Shown piece by piece: positions 37,015 to 44,804 of a stretch of 64,000 nucleotides of DNA. The first letter of the stretch is position 1, and each line of letters begins with the position of its first letter. Source of the stretch: Phenylobacterium sp. LH3H17 (GTDB lineage: Bacteria > Pseudomonadota > Alphaproteobacteria > Caulobacterales > Caulobacteraceae); the NCBI RefSeq assembly GCF_024298925.1, contig NZ_CP101283.1, forward strand, positions 3,849,001 to 3,913,000, read 5' to 3'. Under the pieces are notes generated by a model, which was not told the DNA's origin, searched no databases, and saw only the letters and a program-made list of their open reading frames with translations. Both the position numbers and the translations under genes were made by a program.

Positions 37015-37824
37015 CTAGAGCAGGCGTGAGCGGATGGTCTGGGACAGCAGGTCGATGATGCTGACCGCCACCACGATGACGATCGAGATCGCCGCCACCC
37101 GGCCGTAGGAGAAGCTGTTCAGGCTGTCGAACAGGATCTGGCCGATGCCGCCGGCGCCGATCAGGCCAAGCACCGTGGCCGCCCGGCTGTTGGATTCGAA
37201 GCGATAGAGCGCATAGGAGGTCCAAAGCGGGGCCACCTGGGGAATGACCCCCCAGACGATCTCCTGCAGGGGCGCAGCGCCGGTGGCGCGGACGCCCTCG
37301 ACCGGGCCCTTGTCGATGGACTCCACCGCTTCCGAGAAAAGCTTGCCAAGCACCCCGCCGGTGTTGAGCGCCAGCGCCATGACCCCGGCGAAGGGACCCA
37401 GGCCCACGGCGACGACGAACATGGTGCCGATCACCAGGTCGGGAATCGACCGCAGGGCGTCCATCACGCGCCGGATGGGCATCTGGATATAGCCCGGCGT
37501 GACGTTGCGCGCGCCGAGCAGCCCCAGGGGGATGGCGATGATCACGGCGATCGCCGTGCCCCAGAGCGCGATCTGGACGGTCACCCACATCTGCACGACC
37601 AGCAGCCGCCAGTCGCTCCAGTCCGGCCGCATGAAGTCGTGGCCGAACTGGCGCATGTTCTCCGAATTCTGGAACAGCAACGGCAGCTTCGACATCTCGA
37701 CCGGCCCGAAGCCGACGATGAGCATGGTGGCGATGCCGCCCCACAGCACCAGATCGAACACCCGCTGGCCCAGCGGGCGCACCGGCGGCTTCAAGAGATC
37801 GGGCGCGGTCGCGGTGACGGTCAC
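37015..37824 (-). CDS. phnE: Phosphonate ABC transporter permease
   Basis: The product has 269 residues with about six membrane segments and the permease cytoplasmic loop (EGVRATGAAPLQEIVWGVIPQ, the EAA-type loop that contacts the ATPase). Segments MDALRSIPDLVIGTMFV and IGAGGIGQILFDSL are typical of PhnE. It forms the channel of a phosphonate, phosphite or phosphate importer with PhnD and PhnC. The gene starts 9 bp after phnD. Confidence 0.94.
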   Translation of the reverse strand: MTVTATAPDLLKPPVRPLGQRVFDLVLWGGIATMLIVGFGPVEMSKLPLLFQNSENMRQFGHDFMRPDWSDWRLLVVQMWVTVQIALWGTAIAVIIAIPLGLLGARNVTPGYIQMPIRRVMDALRSIPDLVIGTMFVVAVGLGPFAGVMALALNTGGVLGKLFSEAVESIDKGPVEGVRATGAAPLQEIVWGVIPQVAPLWTSYALYRFESNSRAATVLGLIGAGGIGQILFDSLNSFSYGRVAAISIVIVVAVSIIDLLSQTIRSRLL

Positions 37825-37833
37825 AGGGCGATC

Positions 37834-38853
37834 CTACTGCGCGGCCGCGGGCTGGCCGGTCCTGGCCTCGAGCGCGGCGCGTTCGGCCCGGATGGCGTCC
37901 AGCGCCTTCTGGGCCTGCTCGGTCTTCACCTTGTCGCCCTTGTTGCGGGCCTCAAGCAGGGCCTCGGTCGCCTCCATCTCCTGGACCGGCAACAGGTGGG
38001 TGTCGTCGGCCGGCTTGAAGCCGCCGATGGAGAGCGCGTTCAGCAGCTTGCGCTGGCGTTCCGGCTCAGGCCCTTCCCCTTGCGCATAGGTCAGGAAGAA
38101 CCGGCGCAGCTTTTCCTTCACCGCCGGGTCCAGGTCGCTGCGCCAGATGATCGGGTCCTCGGGCAGCTTGGGGCTTTCCCAGATCACCCGGACCTGTTCA
38201 GCGACGCCTGTGCCGCGCTCCTTCTGCAGGCGGATGGCGGTGGAGTTGTTGGTCGCCACGTCCAGCACGCCCTTGGCCACCGAGTAGAGGTTGGCCTGAT
38301 GGTTGGCGGTCTTCACCGCCTTGAAGCACTTGGCCGGATCGATGTTGTTGGGCGCGAACAGATAGGTCATCGGCGCCAGCGTGCCGGAGGTCGACTTGGC
38401 GTCGCCGATCCCGAAGGTCAGGCTCTTGTCGCACTTGAGCACGTCTTCCAGCGTGGTCTTGCTGTCGGCGGGCACGATGATCACCGACTTGTAGCCATCG
38501 ACGTTCGAGGGATCGAAGGTCCGCGCGAAGACCTCGCCGTTGGCGCGGCGCACCGCCTCCAGGCCCGAGAAGTTGGAAAACCACCCGGCGTCCACCTGCT
38601 TGAAACGCAGGGCCTCGATCAGGGCGGTGTAGTTCGACGCGAAGAACGGCTTCACCGGGATGCCGATCGACTTCTCCATGTCGGCCAGGATGGGCTTCCA
38701 GAAGGTCTCCATGCTGGTCGAGTTCTCGGTCGCCAGGATCGAGAAGTTGATCACATTGGGCTCGGCGCCGGGCGCCGGCGCGTCCGGCTTGCCGCAGGCC
38801 GAGAGCCCCAGTCCGGCGAGGCCGCTTGCGATGAGGAGGCGGCGGTCGATCAT
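37834..38853 (-). CDS. phnD: Phosphonate ABC transporter substrate-binding protein
   Basis: The product has 339 residues. The N-terminus MIDRRLLIASGLAGLGLSACG is a lipoprotein signal with a lipobox Cys20. Binding-site segments FFASNYTALIEALRFKQVDAGWF, IGDAKSTSGTLAPM and TNNSTA agree with PhnD, where Ser/Thr of the STSG loop contacts the phosphonate. A long Lys/Glu/Ala-rich C-terminal helix is present. It overlaps phnC by 4 bp. No C-P lyase genes are in the window, so the substrate may be an aminoalkylphosphonate used by another route, or phosphite. Confidence 0.94.
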   Translation of the reverse strand: MIDRRLLIASGLAGLGLSACGKPDAPAPGAEPNVINFSILATENSTSMETFWKPILADMEKSIGIPVKPFFASNYTALIEALRFKQVDAGWFSNFSGLEAVRRANGEVFARTFDPSNVDGYKSVIIVPADSKTTLEDVLKCDKSLTFGIGDAKSTSGTLAPMTYLFAPNNIDPAKCFKAVKTANHQANLYSVAKGVLDVATNNSTAIRLQKERGTGVAEQVRVIWESPKLPEDPIIWRSDLDPAVKEKLRRFFLTYAQGEGPEPERQRKLLNALSIGGFKPADDTHLLPVQEMEATEALLEARNKGDKVKTEQAQKALDAIRAERAALEARTGQPAAAQ

Positions 38854-39644
38854 TTGGGGGCTCCTTCCCAGAAGACGTCTTCGAATTCCGGGCCGTAGAT
38901 GTCGATCAGCCGGGTCTTGTCGAGGCCATCGGCGCCGCCGTCATAGACGATCTTGCCGGCCTTCAGCGCAACCACGCGGTCGCAGTAGCGCAGGGCGTAG
39001 TCGACCTGATGCAGGGTGACCACGACGGTCAGGCCGTCGACCCGGTTCAGGTCGCGCAGGATATCCATGACCTTGCGGGCCGAGACCGGATCGAGGGAGG
39101 CCACCGGCTCGTCGGCCAGGATGATCTTGGCCTTCTGGACCAGGGCGCGGGCGATGGCGCCGCGCTGCTGCTGGCCGCCGGACAGGGTGTTGGCGCGCTG
39201 GGCGGCGTACTCGGCCACGCCCACCCGGGCCAGGGCCGCCATGACCGCCGCCTGGGTCTCCTTCGGCCAGGCTCCGAACAGGCCGCGCGCGAAGGGGATT
39301 CGCCCCAGCGAGCCCAAGGCCACATTGGAAAACAGGGTCAGGCGGCCGACCAGGTTGAACTGCTGGAAGATGAAGCCGATCCGGATGCGCGCCTCGCGCA
39401 CCTTCGAGGAGATCTTGCCGTCAGCCTGCACCGACTCGCCGAAGGCCTCGATCCGGCCCTCGCCGGGATCGATGGTCTGCAGTCCGCTGATCGAGCGCAG
39501 CAGGGTCGACTTGCCGGAACCCGACGGCCCGATCAGGGCGATCATCTCGCCCTTGCGTACATTGATGGATACCGAATCCAGGGCGCGCCGAGAACCGAAG
39601 CTCTTCGAGGCGTTCCGCACGGACAGAACCGCGGCGTCAGTCAT
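38850..39644 (-). CDS. phnC: Phosphonate ABC transporter ATP-binding protein
   Basis: The product has 264 residues, starting at MTDAAVLSVRNASKSFG; the longer frame to 39809 has no ribosome-binding site. Walker A GPSGSGKST, the Q-loop FIFQQFNLV, ABC signature LSGGQQQR, Walker B IILADEPVASLD and the switch His in VTLHQVDYA are all intact. It powers uptake with PhnE and PhnD and is first in the phnC-phnD-phnE operon (4-bp overlap, then 9-bp gap). Confidence 0.95.
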   Translation of the reverse strand: MTDAAVLSVRNASKSFGSRRALDSVSINVRKGEMIALIGPSGSGKSTLLRSISGLQTIDPGEGRIEAFGESVQADGKISSKVREARIRIGFIFQQFNLVGRLTLFSNVALGSLGRIPFARGLFGAWPKETQAAVMAALARVGVAEYAAQRANTLSGGQQQRGAIARALVQKAKIILADEPVASLDPVSARKVMDILRDLNRVDGLTVVVTLHQVDYALRYCDRVVALKAGKIVYDGGADGLDKTRLIDIYGPEFEDVFWEGAPK

Positions 39645-40002
39645 GGATGGCGAAGCTTCCCCGGATCGGCGCACGCAGGTGTCGGAACGCGCCGACCACT
39701 GCTTCGGCTTCATGGCATGGCCGCTGGCGTGCGGTCCAGAGCGGGTTGCGGCCCAGAGGCCGGACCCATGAGAAAGGCGACTCGATACTCGTTCGTACCG
39801 ACCATTCACTGAGGCGTTCGCGTTCCGCTAAAAAGGGTTCCCAGTTCGAGATTCAGTAATATGGTTAACGGGATCTTCACAGCCTTCGTTTCTCGCGCGC
39901 CCGCACAGCCGTCGATCTCTGGCGGAGGGCGGAACGGCAGTCGGTTACGAGACCTGAAGATTCGTCTCGTCGTGCGATCTGAGCGTTCGGAGGAGGTGGG
40001 CC
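39645..40002. other. 358-bp divergent intergenic region, nothing identified
   Basis: The region lies between divergent phnC and the methyltransferase gene and must hold both promoters. It is richer in A+T than the flanking genes near 39800-39870 (TAATAT, GGTTAAC). I found no hairpin with a T-run, no repeat shared with the rest of the window and no credible small ORF. No convincing Pho box was seen here. Confidence 0.5.
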
Positions 40003-40710
40003 ATGAACAAACCGGTTTATCCGATTGTCGACGCCGAGCATCGAGCGCGTCCGTCCATTGCTGCGATCTATGCGGACAAACCTATCGAATATTTCGGTCG
40101 AGCGCGCCACGACGTCGTGAACCTGCTTACAACCGGCCCGAACGACGCGGTGATCGAACTTGGCTGTAGCGCGGGCGGGACCGGTCGAGCGGTCCTCGCC
40201 GCAGGTAAGGCCGGCCGCTATGTCGGCCTGGAATTGGGCGAGGAGGCCGCGTTTATCGCCGCTCAAACCCTGAGTGAAGTTCATGGGGGCGATGTGCAGG
40301 ACATGGACCTGTCGCCGTTCGCCGGGCAGTTCGATGCGCTTGTGGCGAGCGAGGTCATGGAGCACCTCATCGATCCCTGGGCCGTCCTGAAGAGGCTCGC
40401 GACCTGCCTTAAGCCGGGCGGTCAAGTTGTCATCAGCGTCCCAAACGTCGCCCACTGGCATGTGATCCGGCAGTTACTGCTTGGCCGCTTCCGCTACCAG
40501 CCGTGCGGTGTGATGGATCAGACCCACCTCCGCTGGTTCACCCCCGAAGGCCTCCAGGACCTGCTCGAATCCGCCAACATCGAATTTGTCTCGCTCCAGC
40601 CCTTCAAGAAAATTAGCTGGAAGGCGCGTCTCGTGAATGCGCTCACCGGCGGACGGTTCGCGCATTTGTTCCTGATCCAGATCGTCGTCGTCGGACGTCT
40701 GCGGGCCTAG
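40003..40710 (+). CDS. Class I SAM-dependent methyltransferase
   Basis: The product has 235 residues; the ATG follows GGAGGTGGG. The SAM-binding motif VIELGCSAGGTG is at about residues 48-59, motif II ALVASEVMEHLIDP, and post-motif LKPGGQVVISVPN. The C-terminal part (HLRWFTPEGLQDLLESANIE) is common in methyltransferases linked to surface polysaccharides. Codon use is less GC-biased than in the neighbours, a possible sign of transfer. The substrate is unknown and it stands alone between the phn operon and polyamine genes. Confidence 0.85.
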   Translation: MNKPVYPIVDAEHRARPSIAAIYADKPIEYFGRARHDVVNLLTTGPNDAVIELGCSAGGTGRAVLAAGKAGRYVGLELGEEAAFIAAQTLSEVHGGDVQDMDLSPFAGQFDALVASEVMEHLIDPWAVLKRLATCLKPGGQVVISVPNVAHWHVIRQLLLGRFRYQPCGVMDQTHLRWFTPEGLQDLLESANIEFVSLQPFKKISWKARLVNALTGGRFAHLFLIQIVVVGRLRA

Positions 40711-40936
40711 ACTTCCGCCCCTTGGGCGAGTGCAAACCGGCTGTGGAAAAGGCGGAATCGCGCCCCCCGCGCAATCCCTGACGGGCCCAGGGTTTGGCGA
40801 TGATTTGGCCGCACGAAAACAAACCTCTTTACATCGAGGTTCATCGCCCCTATTTCGCACCGCTCCGGCGGACCCGATGTCCTGAAAAGCGCTGCTAACG
40901 CCGGCTAGGTTCAACTGCCAATGGGGGTTACGTGAA

Positions 40937-42190
40937 TTGCACACGTACCATACGCCCCTGGACCTGGTCCGTCAGCGGTCCCCGGAACGTCCTGTCGCAA
41001 TAGCGCGACCGGACGCGGTGGCCGCAGCGGCGCGCTGGTTCCAGACGAATTTTCGAGGCGACGTTTTCTACGCGGTTAAGGCGAACCCTTCGCCATGGGT
41101 CATCGAGACCCTCGCCGCCAACGGCGTCACCTCCTTCGATGTGGCCTCGATCCCCGAGATCGAGCTGATCGCGCAGCATGCGCCGGGTTCCCGCATGGCC
41201 TTCATGCACCCGGTCAAGAGCCGCGCGGCGATCTCGGCCGCCTATTTCGATCACGGCGTTCGCACCTTCGCGCTGGATACGCACGAAGAGCTGGCCAAGA
41301 TCGTCGAGGCGACCGGCGAGGCCAAGGACCTGAACCTCATCGTCCGCCTCGCGGTGGCCGCCGAGGGCGCGGCCTATTCGCTGTCCGGCAAGTTCGGTGT
41401 CGACGCCCATGAAGCGCCGGCCCTGCTGCTGGCCGCGCGGCGCGCGACCCAGGACCTGATGGGCGTCTCCTTCCATGTGGGCAGCCAGTGCATGCGGCCT
41501 ACGGCATACCAGGCTGCGATGTCGCAGGCCTCGCGCGCCCTGGTCCGCGCCGGCGTGTTCGCCGACGTGGTCGACGTGGGCGGCGGCTTTCCCTCGGTCT
41601 ATCCCGGCATGGTGCCGCCGGCGCTCGCCGACTACGTGGACTCCATCGACCGCGGCTTCGCCGAGATGATGGTCCACGAGACCACCGAGCTGTGGTGCGA
41701 ACCCGGCCGGGCCCTGGTGGCCGAAGGCTCGTCCATCGTCACCAAGGTCGAACTCCGCAAGGGCGAGGCGCTCTATCTGAACGACGGGTCCTATGGCTCG
41801 CTGTTCGACGCCGCGCACGCCAAATGGCCCTTTCCGGTCAAGCTGCTCCGCAACGAGGGCGGCGAGGCGCGCGAGATCGAAGGCAATCTGAAGCCCTTCA
41901 AGTTCTGGGGCCCGACCTGCGACTCTCTTGACCACATGCCGGGCCCGTTCTGGCTGCCGGAAGACGTCCGCGAGGGCGACTATATCGAGATCGGCATGCT
42001 GGGCGCCTATGGCGTGGCCATGAACACCCGCTTCAACGGCTTCGGCGACGCCGAGATCGCCGAGGCCAAGGATGCGCCCATGGCCTCGATGTTCGGCCTG
42101 GCGCGGCGTTCGATCCCCCTGCCCAAGCAGGAGAGCCAGAACGTCGTGAAGCTGTCGCGCGCACGCAGCAAGAAGCGTCGGCGGAAATAA
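40937..42190 (+). CDS. PLP-dependent ornithine/lysine-type decarboxylase (alanine-racemase fold)
   Basis: The product has 417 residues from a TTG start preceded by GGGGG. The PLP lysine is Lys48 in FYAVKANPS. Other family parts are FDVASIPEI, SFHVGSQC, DVGGGFPSVYPG, CEPGRALVAEG, GPTCDSLD with the catalytic Cys328, and MLGAYGVAMNTRFNGF. The length and the CDxLD motif fit bacterial fold-III ornithine decarboxylases making putrescine; lysine or 2,4-diaminobutyrate activity cannot be excluded. It is followed, after 96 bp, by the deoxyhypusine-synthase-like gene, so the two form a probable polyamine operon. A basic tail (SKKRRRK) ends the protein. Confidence 0.92.
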   Translation: MHTYHTPLDLVRQRSPERPVAIARPDAVAAAARWFQTNFRGDVFYAVKANPSPWVIETLAANGVTSFDVASIPEIELIAQHAPGSRMAFMHPVKSRAAISAAYFDHGVRTFALDTHEELAKIVEATGEAKDLNLIVRLAVAAEGAAYSLSGKFGVDAHEAPALLLAARRATQDLMGVSFHVGSQCMRPTAYQAAMSQASRALVRAGVFADVVDVGGGFPSVYPGMVPPALADYVDSIDRGFAEMMVHETTELWCEPGRALVAEGSSIVTKVELRKGEALYLNDGSYGSLFDAAHAKWPFPVKLLRNEGGEAREIEGNLKPFKFWGPTCDSLDHMPGPFWLPEDVREGDYIEIGMLGAYGVAMNTRFNGFGDAEIAEAKDAPMASMFGLARRSIPLPKQESQNVVKLSRARSKKRRRK

Positions 42191-42286
42191 GCCGGGCACT
42201 TGAACGTTATTGGCGCGGCCGGTCGCTCCGTCCCGGCCGCGCCCTATTTCTTGGACGGGCGCTCAAACTCTCAAAGGATGCAGAGA

Positions 42287-43351
42287 ATGAACGCTGACGT
42301 TCAGAAGACAAACCGCAAGGCCGAACTGCTGGCAAACACCGTCGAGCACGTGGCGATCGACCAGTACGACGCCCGTCCGATCATCGACGCCATGCGCAAG
42401 ATGAGCTTCACCAGCCGCGACACGGCGCGGGCCGCCGACATCTGGTCGATGTCGCTGGAGGACAAGGACTGCTCGACCTGGCTGACCCTGGCGGGCTCCA
42501 CCAGCGCCGGCGGCTGCATGCACATCTACCGTGACATGGTGAAGTACGGGATGATCGATACGATCGTCGCCACCGGCGCCTCCATCGTCGACATGGATTT
42601 CTTCGAGGCCCTGGGCTTCAAGCACTACCAGGCCCAGTCCAACGTCGACGACCGCGACCTGCGCGACCTCTATATCGACCGCATCTACGACACCTATATC
42701 GACGAGGAAGAGCTGCAGAACTGCGACGGCACGATCTACGAGATCTGCGAGCAGCTCGAGGCCCGCCCCTATTCGAGCCGCGAGTTCATCCACGAGATGG
42801 GCAAGTGGCTGGCGGCGGGCAACGCCAAGAAGCCCGACTCGCTGATCGAGGTGGCCTATCGCGAGGGCGTGCCGATCTTCTGCCCAGCCTTCGTGGATAG
42901 CTCGGCCGGCTTCGGCCTGGTCAAGCACCAGGTCGAGCGGATGAAGGCCAAGAAGCCCTACCTGACCATCGACGCGGTGGCCGACTTCCGCGAGCTGACC
43001 GACATCAAGCTGGCGGCGGGCACGACGGGCCTGTTCATGGTCGGCGGCGGGGTGCCCAAGAACTTCGCCCAGGACACCGTGGTCTGCGCCGAGATCCTGG
43101 GCCACGAGGCCGAGATGCATAAGTACGCCGTCCAGATCACCGTGGCCGACGTGCGCGATGGCGCCTGCTCGTCCTCGACGCTCAAGGAAGCCTGCTCCTG
43201 GGGCAAGGTCGACGTCACCTGGGAACAGATGGTGTTCGCCGAAGCCACCACAGTGGTGCCGCTGATCGCCTCTGACGCGTTCCACCGGGGTTCCTGGAAG
43301 AACCGCACCAAGCCCCGCTGGGCCAAGCTGTTCGACAAGACCGCCGCCTAG
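42287..43351 (+). CDS. Deoxyhypusine synthase-like polyamine synthase
   Basis: The product has 354 residues, starting at MNADVQKTNRKAEL with AAAGGA eight bases upstream; a longer frame from 42200 crosses the upstream gene boundary. The fold and residues match deoxyhypusine synthase: STSAGGCMHIYRDMVKYG (NAD site), DSSAGFG, MVGGGVPKNF and the imine-forming lysine Lys307 in SWGKV. Bacteria lack eIF5A, the eukaryotic target. Bacterial homologues have been proposed to make homospermidine-like or guanidino-polyamines from putrescine or agmatine. Position after the decarboxylase, and agmatine enzymes elsewhere in the window, support an aminobutyl or guanidinobutyl transfer between free amines. Confidence 0.9.
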   Translation: MNADVQKTNRKAELLANTVEHVAIDQYDARPIIDAMRKMSFTSRDTARAADIWSMSLEDKDCSTWLTLAGSTSAGGCMHIYRDMVKYGMIDTIVATGASIVDMDFFEALGFKHYQAQSNVDDRDLRDLYIDRIYDTYIDEEELQNCDGTIYEICEQLEARPYSSREFIHEMGKWLAAGNAKKPDSLIEVAYREGVPIFCPAFVDSSAGFGLVKHQVERMKAKKPYLTIDAVADFRELTDIKLAAGTTGLFMVGGGVPKNFAQDTVVCAEILGHEAEMHKYAVQITVADVRDGACSSSTLKEACSWGKVDVTWEQMVFAEATTVVPLIASDAFHRGSWKNRTKPRWAKLFDKTAA

Positions 43352-43363
43352 ATCCGAAAAAGA

Positions 43364-43492
43364 CGGCCGTCGCCCCTATCCCCGAGCAAAATCCGATTGC
43401 ATCGGATTTTGCTCAAGACTCTTGGGTTTCGACCATTTTCTCCGCCGAACCGGCGGCCACTTCGGCGGAAAATGGTCTAGGGGCGACGGCCG
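43364..43492. repeat. Three-arm nested palindromic element
   Basis: Outer arms CGGCCGTCGCCCCTA (43364-43378) and TAGGGGCGACGGCCG (43478-43492) pair perfectly over 15 bp. Inside are two further hairpins: a perfect 14-bp stem GAGCAAAATCCGAT / ATCGGATTTTGCTC with a 3-base loop (43384-43414), and GACCATTTTCTCCGCCGAA / TTCGGCGGAAAATGGTC (43431-43449, 43461-43477) with an 11-base loop of the same type as at 32003-32013. The whole 129-bp element fills the gap between two convergent genes and can form a cruciform or three-way junction RNA. Confidence 0.88.
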
Positions 43493-43515
43493 AGTTCGGC
43501 GACGGGGAGGCGTCG

Positions 43516-43938
43516 CTACTCGCAGAAGATCCTGACCTTGGTCTTTTCCTGGTCGACATCGACCGTCAGCTCGTCGAGCTGCTCGACCAGCTCCTCCAGG
43601 TTCTCGGGCTTCAACTGGTTGAGGTCGAACGGCACCCCGTTCTTGGCCATGGCCGCATTGACCTTCTCCCGGGCGATCGGCGGGATGATGCTGGAGAGCC
43701 GCACACCGGCCCGCAGCAGGTTCATCGGCACGCGGATATTTACCTTGGTTGGGCCGTCGTGGCCCTCGTCGGTGTCCACCACCACCCGCAGGTATTTCAC
43801 GTTGCGGCGCGCACCGGGCGCGGCGCCGGAGGCGGGCTGGGATCCGCGCTCGAGGGCGGCCATCAGACGCTCGGCCTCGTCGGGGGTGATCTTGCCTTCG
43901 CTCAGCATCTGCAGGATCGAGCGGCGGTCTTCGCTCAT
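43516..43938 (-). CDS. SHOCT-like domain protein
   Basis: The product has 140 residues, starting at MSEDRRSILQMLSEGKITPDEAERLM, the short helical SHOCT-like motif (residues 5-30). A strand-rich domain (VKYLRVVVDTDEG, VNIRVPMNLLRAGVRLSS) and a C-terminal acidic part follow. This N-terminal helix-plus-beta architecture occurs in envelope-stress proteins of several phyla, often coded with DUF2089 regulators. It is the last of three genes: DUF2089 gene, small membrane protein gene, this gene. Function is not established. Confidence 0.82.
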   Translation of the reverse strand: MSEDRRSILQMLSEGKITPDEAERLMAALERGSQPASGAAPGARRNVKYLRVVVDTDEGHDGPTKVNIRVPMNLLRAGVRLSSIIPPIAREKVNAAMAKNGVPFDLNQLKPENLEELVEQLDELTVDVDQEKTKVRIFCE

Positions 43939-43949
43939 GGCGGCGTCTC

Positions 43950-44276
43950 CTAGACGATCTTGATGCGGACGAGGGCGTCCGGGGCCTGGACATCGACCTC
44001 GGTTCCGCCGAGGGACAGCAGCACGCGGCCCACGGCCAGGACGGCGTCCAGCGGACTGACTCCGCGCGGCCAGGGCACGAACACCGCCACGACCAGTAGC
44101 AGGAAGGCGAAGGGCGACAGCACCAGGAAGAGCGCCGTCAGCGGCAGCCACAGGCGGATCACCGGACGCTCGCCGGACGTGGCGTGGGAAGCTCGGAACT
44201 GTCGCCGTTGGTGGCGCGCGGTGCGCGCCGCCCGGGCCTGAAGGGTGGCCAGCGCCCGGATCGGGGTTCCGCTCAC
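43950..44276 (-). CDS. Small membrane protein, 108 residues
   Basis: A GTG start at 44276 overlaps the upstream DUF2089 stop by 4 bp (GTGA). The N-terminal 40 residues are basic (Arg/His/Gln-rich), then one long hydrophobic segment (about residues 43-68, LWLPLTALFLVLSPFAFLLL) and a C-terminal part ending TEVDVQAPDALVRIKIV. I do not know the family. Overlap upstream and the 11-bp gap to the SHOCT gene make a tight operon. Confidence 0.7.
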   Translation of the reverse strand: MSGTPIRALATLQARAARTARHQRRQFRASHATSGERPVIRLWLPLTALFLVLSPFAFLLLVVAVFVPWPRGVSPLDAVLAVGRVLLSLGGTEVDVQAPDALVRIKIV

Positions 44277-44653
44277 GGACGGCCCTCCAGCTCGGCGATG
44301 GCGGCCTCGGCGTCGATCTCGCCGCGGCTGAGGCGCTCCAGCACGTCGGCCCGCGACGGTCGCACGTCGATCTCCACCAGGTCCAGGACACCCGCGATGC
44401 GGTTCAGCCGCGCCTTGATGGTGGGGTAGGAGACCCCGAACACAGCCTCCATCTCCTTGATCGAGCCGTGGCTCTTGAGGAAGGCGGCGACGAAGACCTG
44501 GTCCTCGGCCGAAAGCCTGGCCAGCTGCGGCGGTTCGAAGCCGCCTTCGATGGCGACCCCGGAGTCCGTCAGCCGCACCCGCTCGACCACGAAGGCCTTG
44601 CCCTGGGTCAACTCGGTGAGCGCCTGCCAGTCGTGATGGGGTTTCTGGGTCAA
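44273..44653 (-). CDS. DUF2089-family regulator with SHOCT-like C-terminus
   Basis: The product has 126 residues. The central helix-turn-helix-like segment, FLKSHGSIKEMEAVFGVSYP followed by TIKARLNRI, is the DUF2089 signature. The C-terminal helix DVLERLSRGEIDAEAAIAEL resembles the SHOCT-like helix of the third gene in the operon. The N-terminal zinc-ribbon found in many DUF2089 members is absent. It is the first gene of the operon; AT-rich direct repeats upstream could be its own operator. Confidence 0.82.
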   Translation of the reverse strand: MTQKPHHDWQALTELTQGKAFVVERVRLTDSGVAIEGGFEPPQLARLSAEDQVFVAAFLKSHGSIKEMEAVFGVSYPTIKARLNRIAGVLDLVEIDVRPSRADVLERLSRGEIDAEAAIAELEGRP

Positions 44654-44671
44654 GATGGCCGGTCCGAATTG

Positions 44672-44710
44672 AATTTCTCAATCCTAGACTCAAGATATTC
44701 AATTTCTCAA
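44672..44710. promoter_or_regulatory. AT-rich direct repeats upstream of the DUF2089 operon
   Basis: AATTTCTCAA occurs at 44672-44681 and again at 44701-44710, 29 bp apart, in a clearly AT-rich patch (44660-44735). On the minus strand each copy reads TTGAGAAATT. This patch is the promoter region of the DUF2089 operon and shares the gap with the divergent acid phosphatase gene, so binding here could affect both. Confidence 0.5.
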
Positions 44711-44804
44711 GCCCGAAATGAAGATTCTTAAGTTCGGAGCGTCAAACCTCTTGAACGAGGCCCCGGCCTGAGCATGATCGCGCCAACGAAAAATCCGGGA
44801 GGGG

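Noticed and set aside
39645-39860. Pho box upstream of phnC
   Set aside because: I found no pair of CTGTCAT-like units with 11-bp spacing there; the only acceptable candidate is upstream of the porin gene.
43352-43515. CRISPR-like repeats
   Set aside because: The palindromes are nested and unequal, with no regularly spaced identical repeats.
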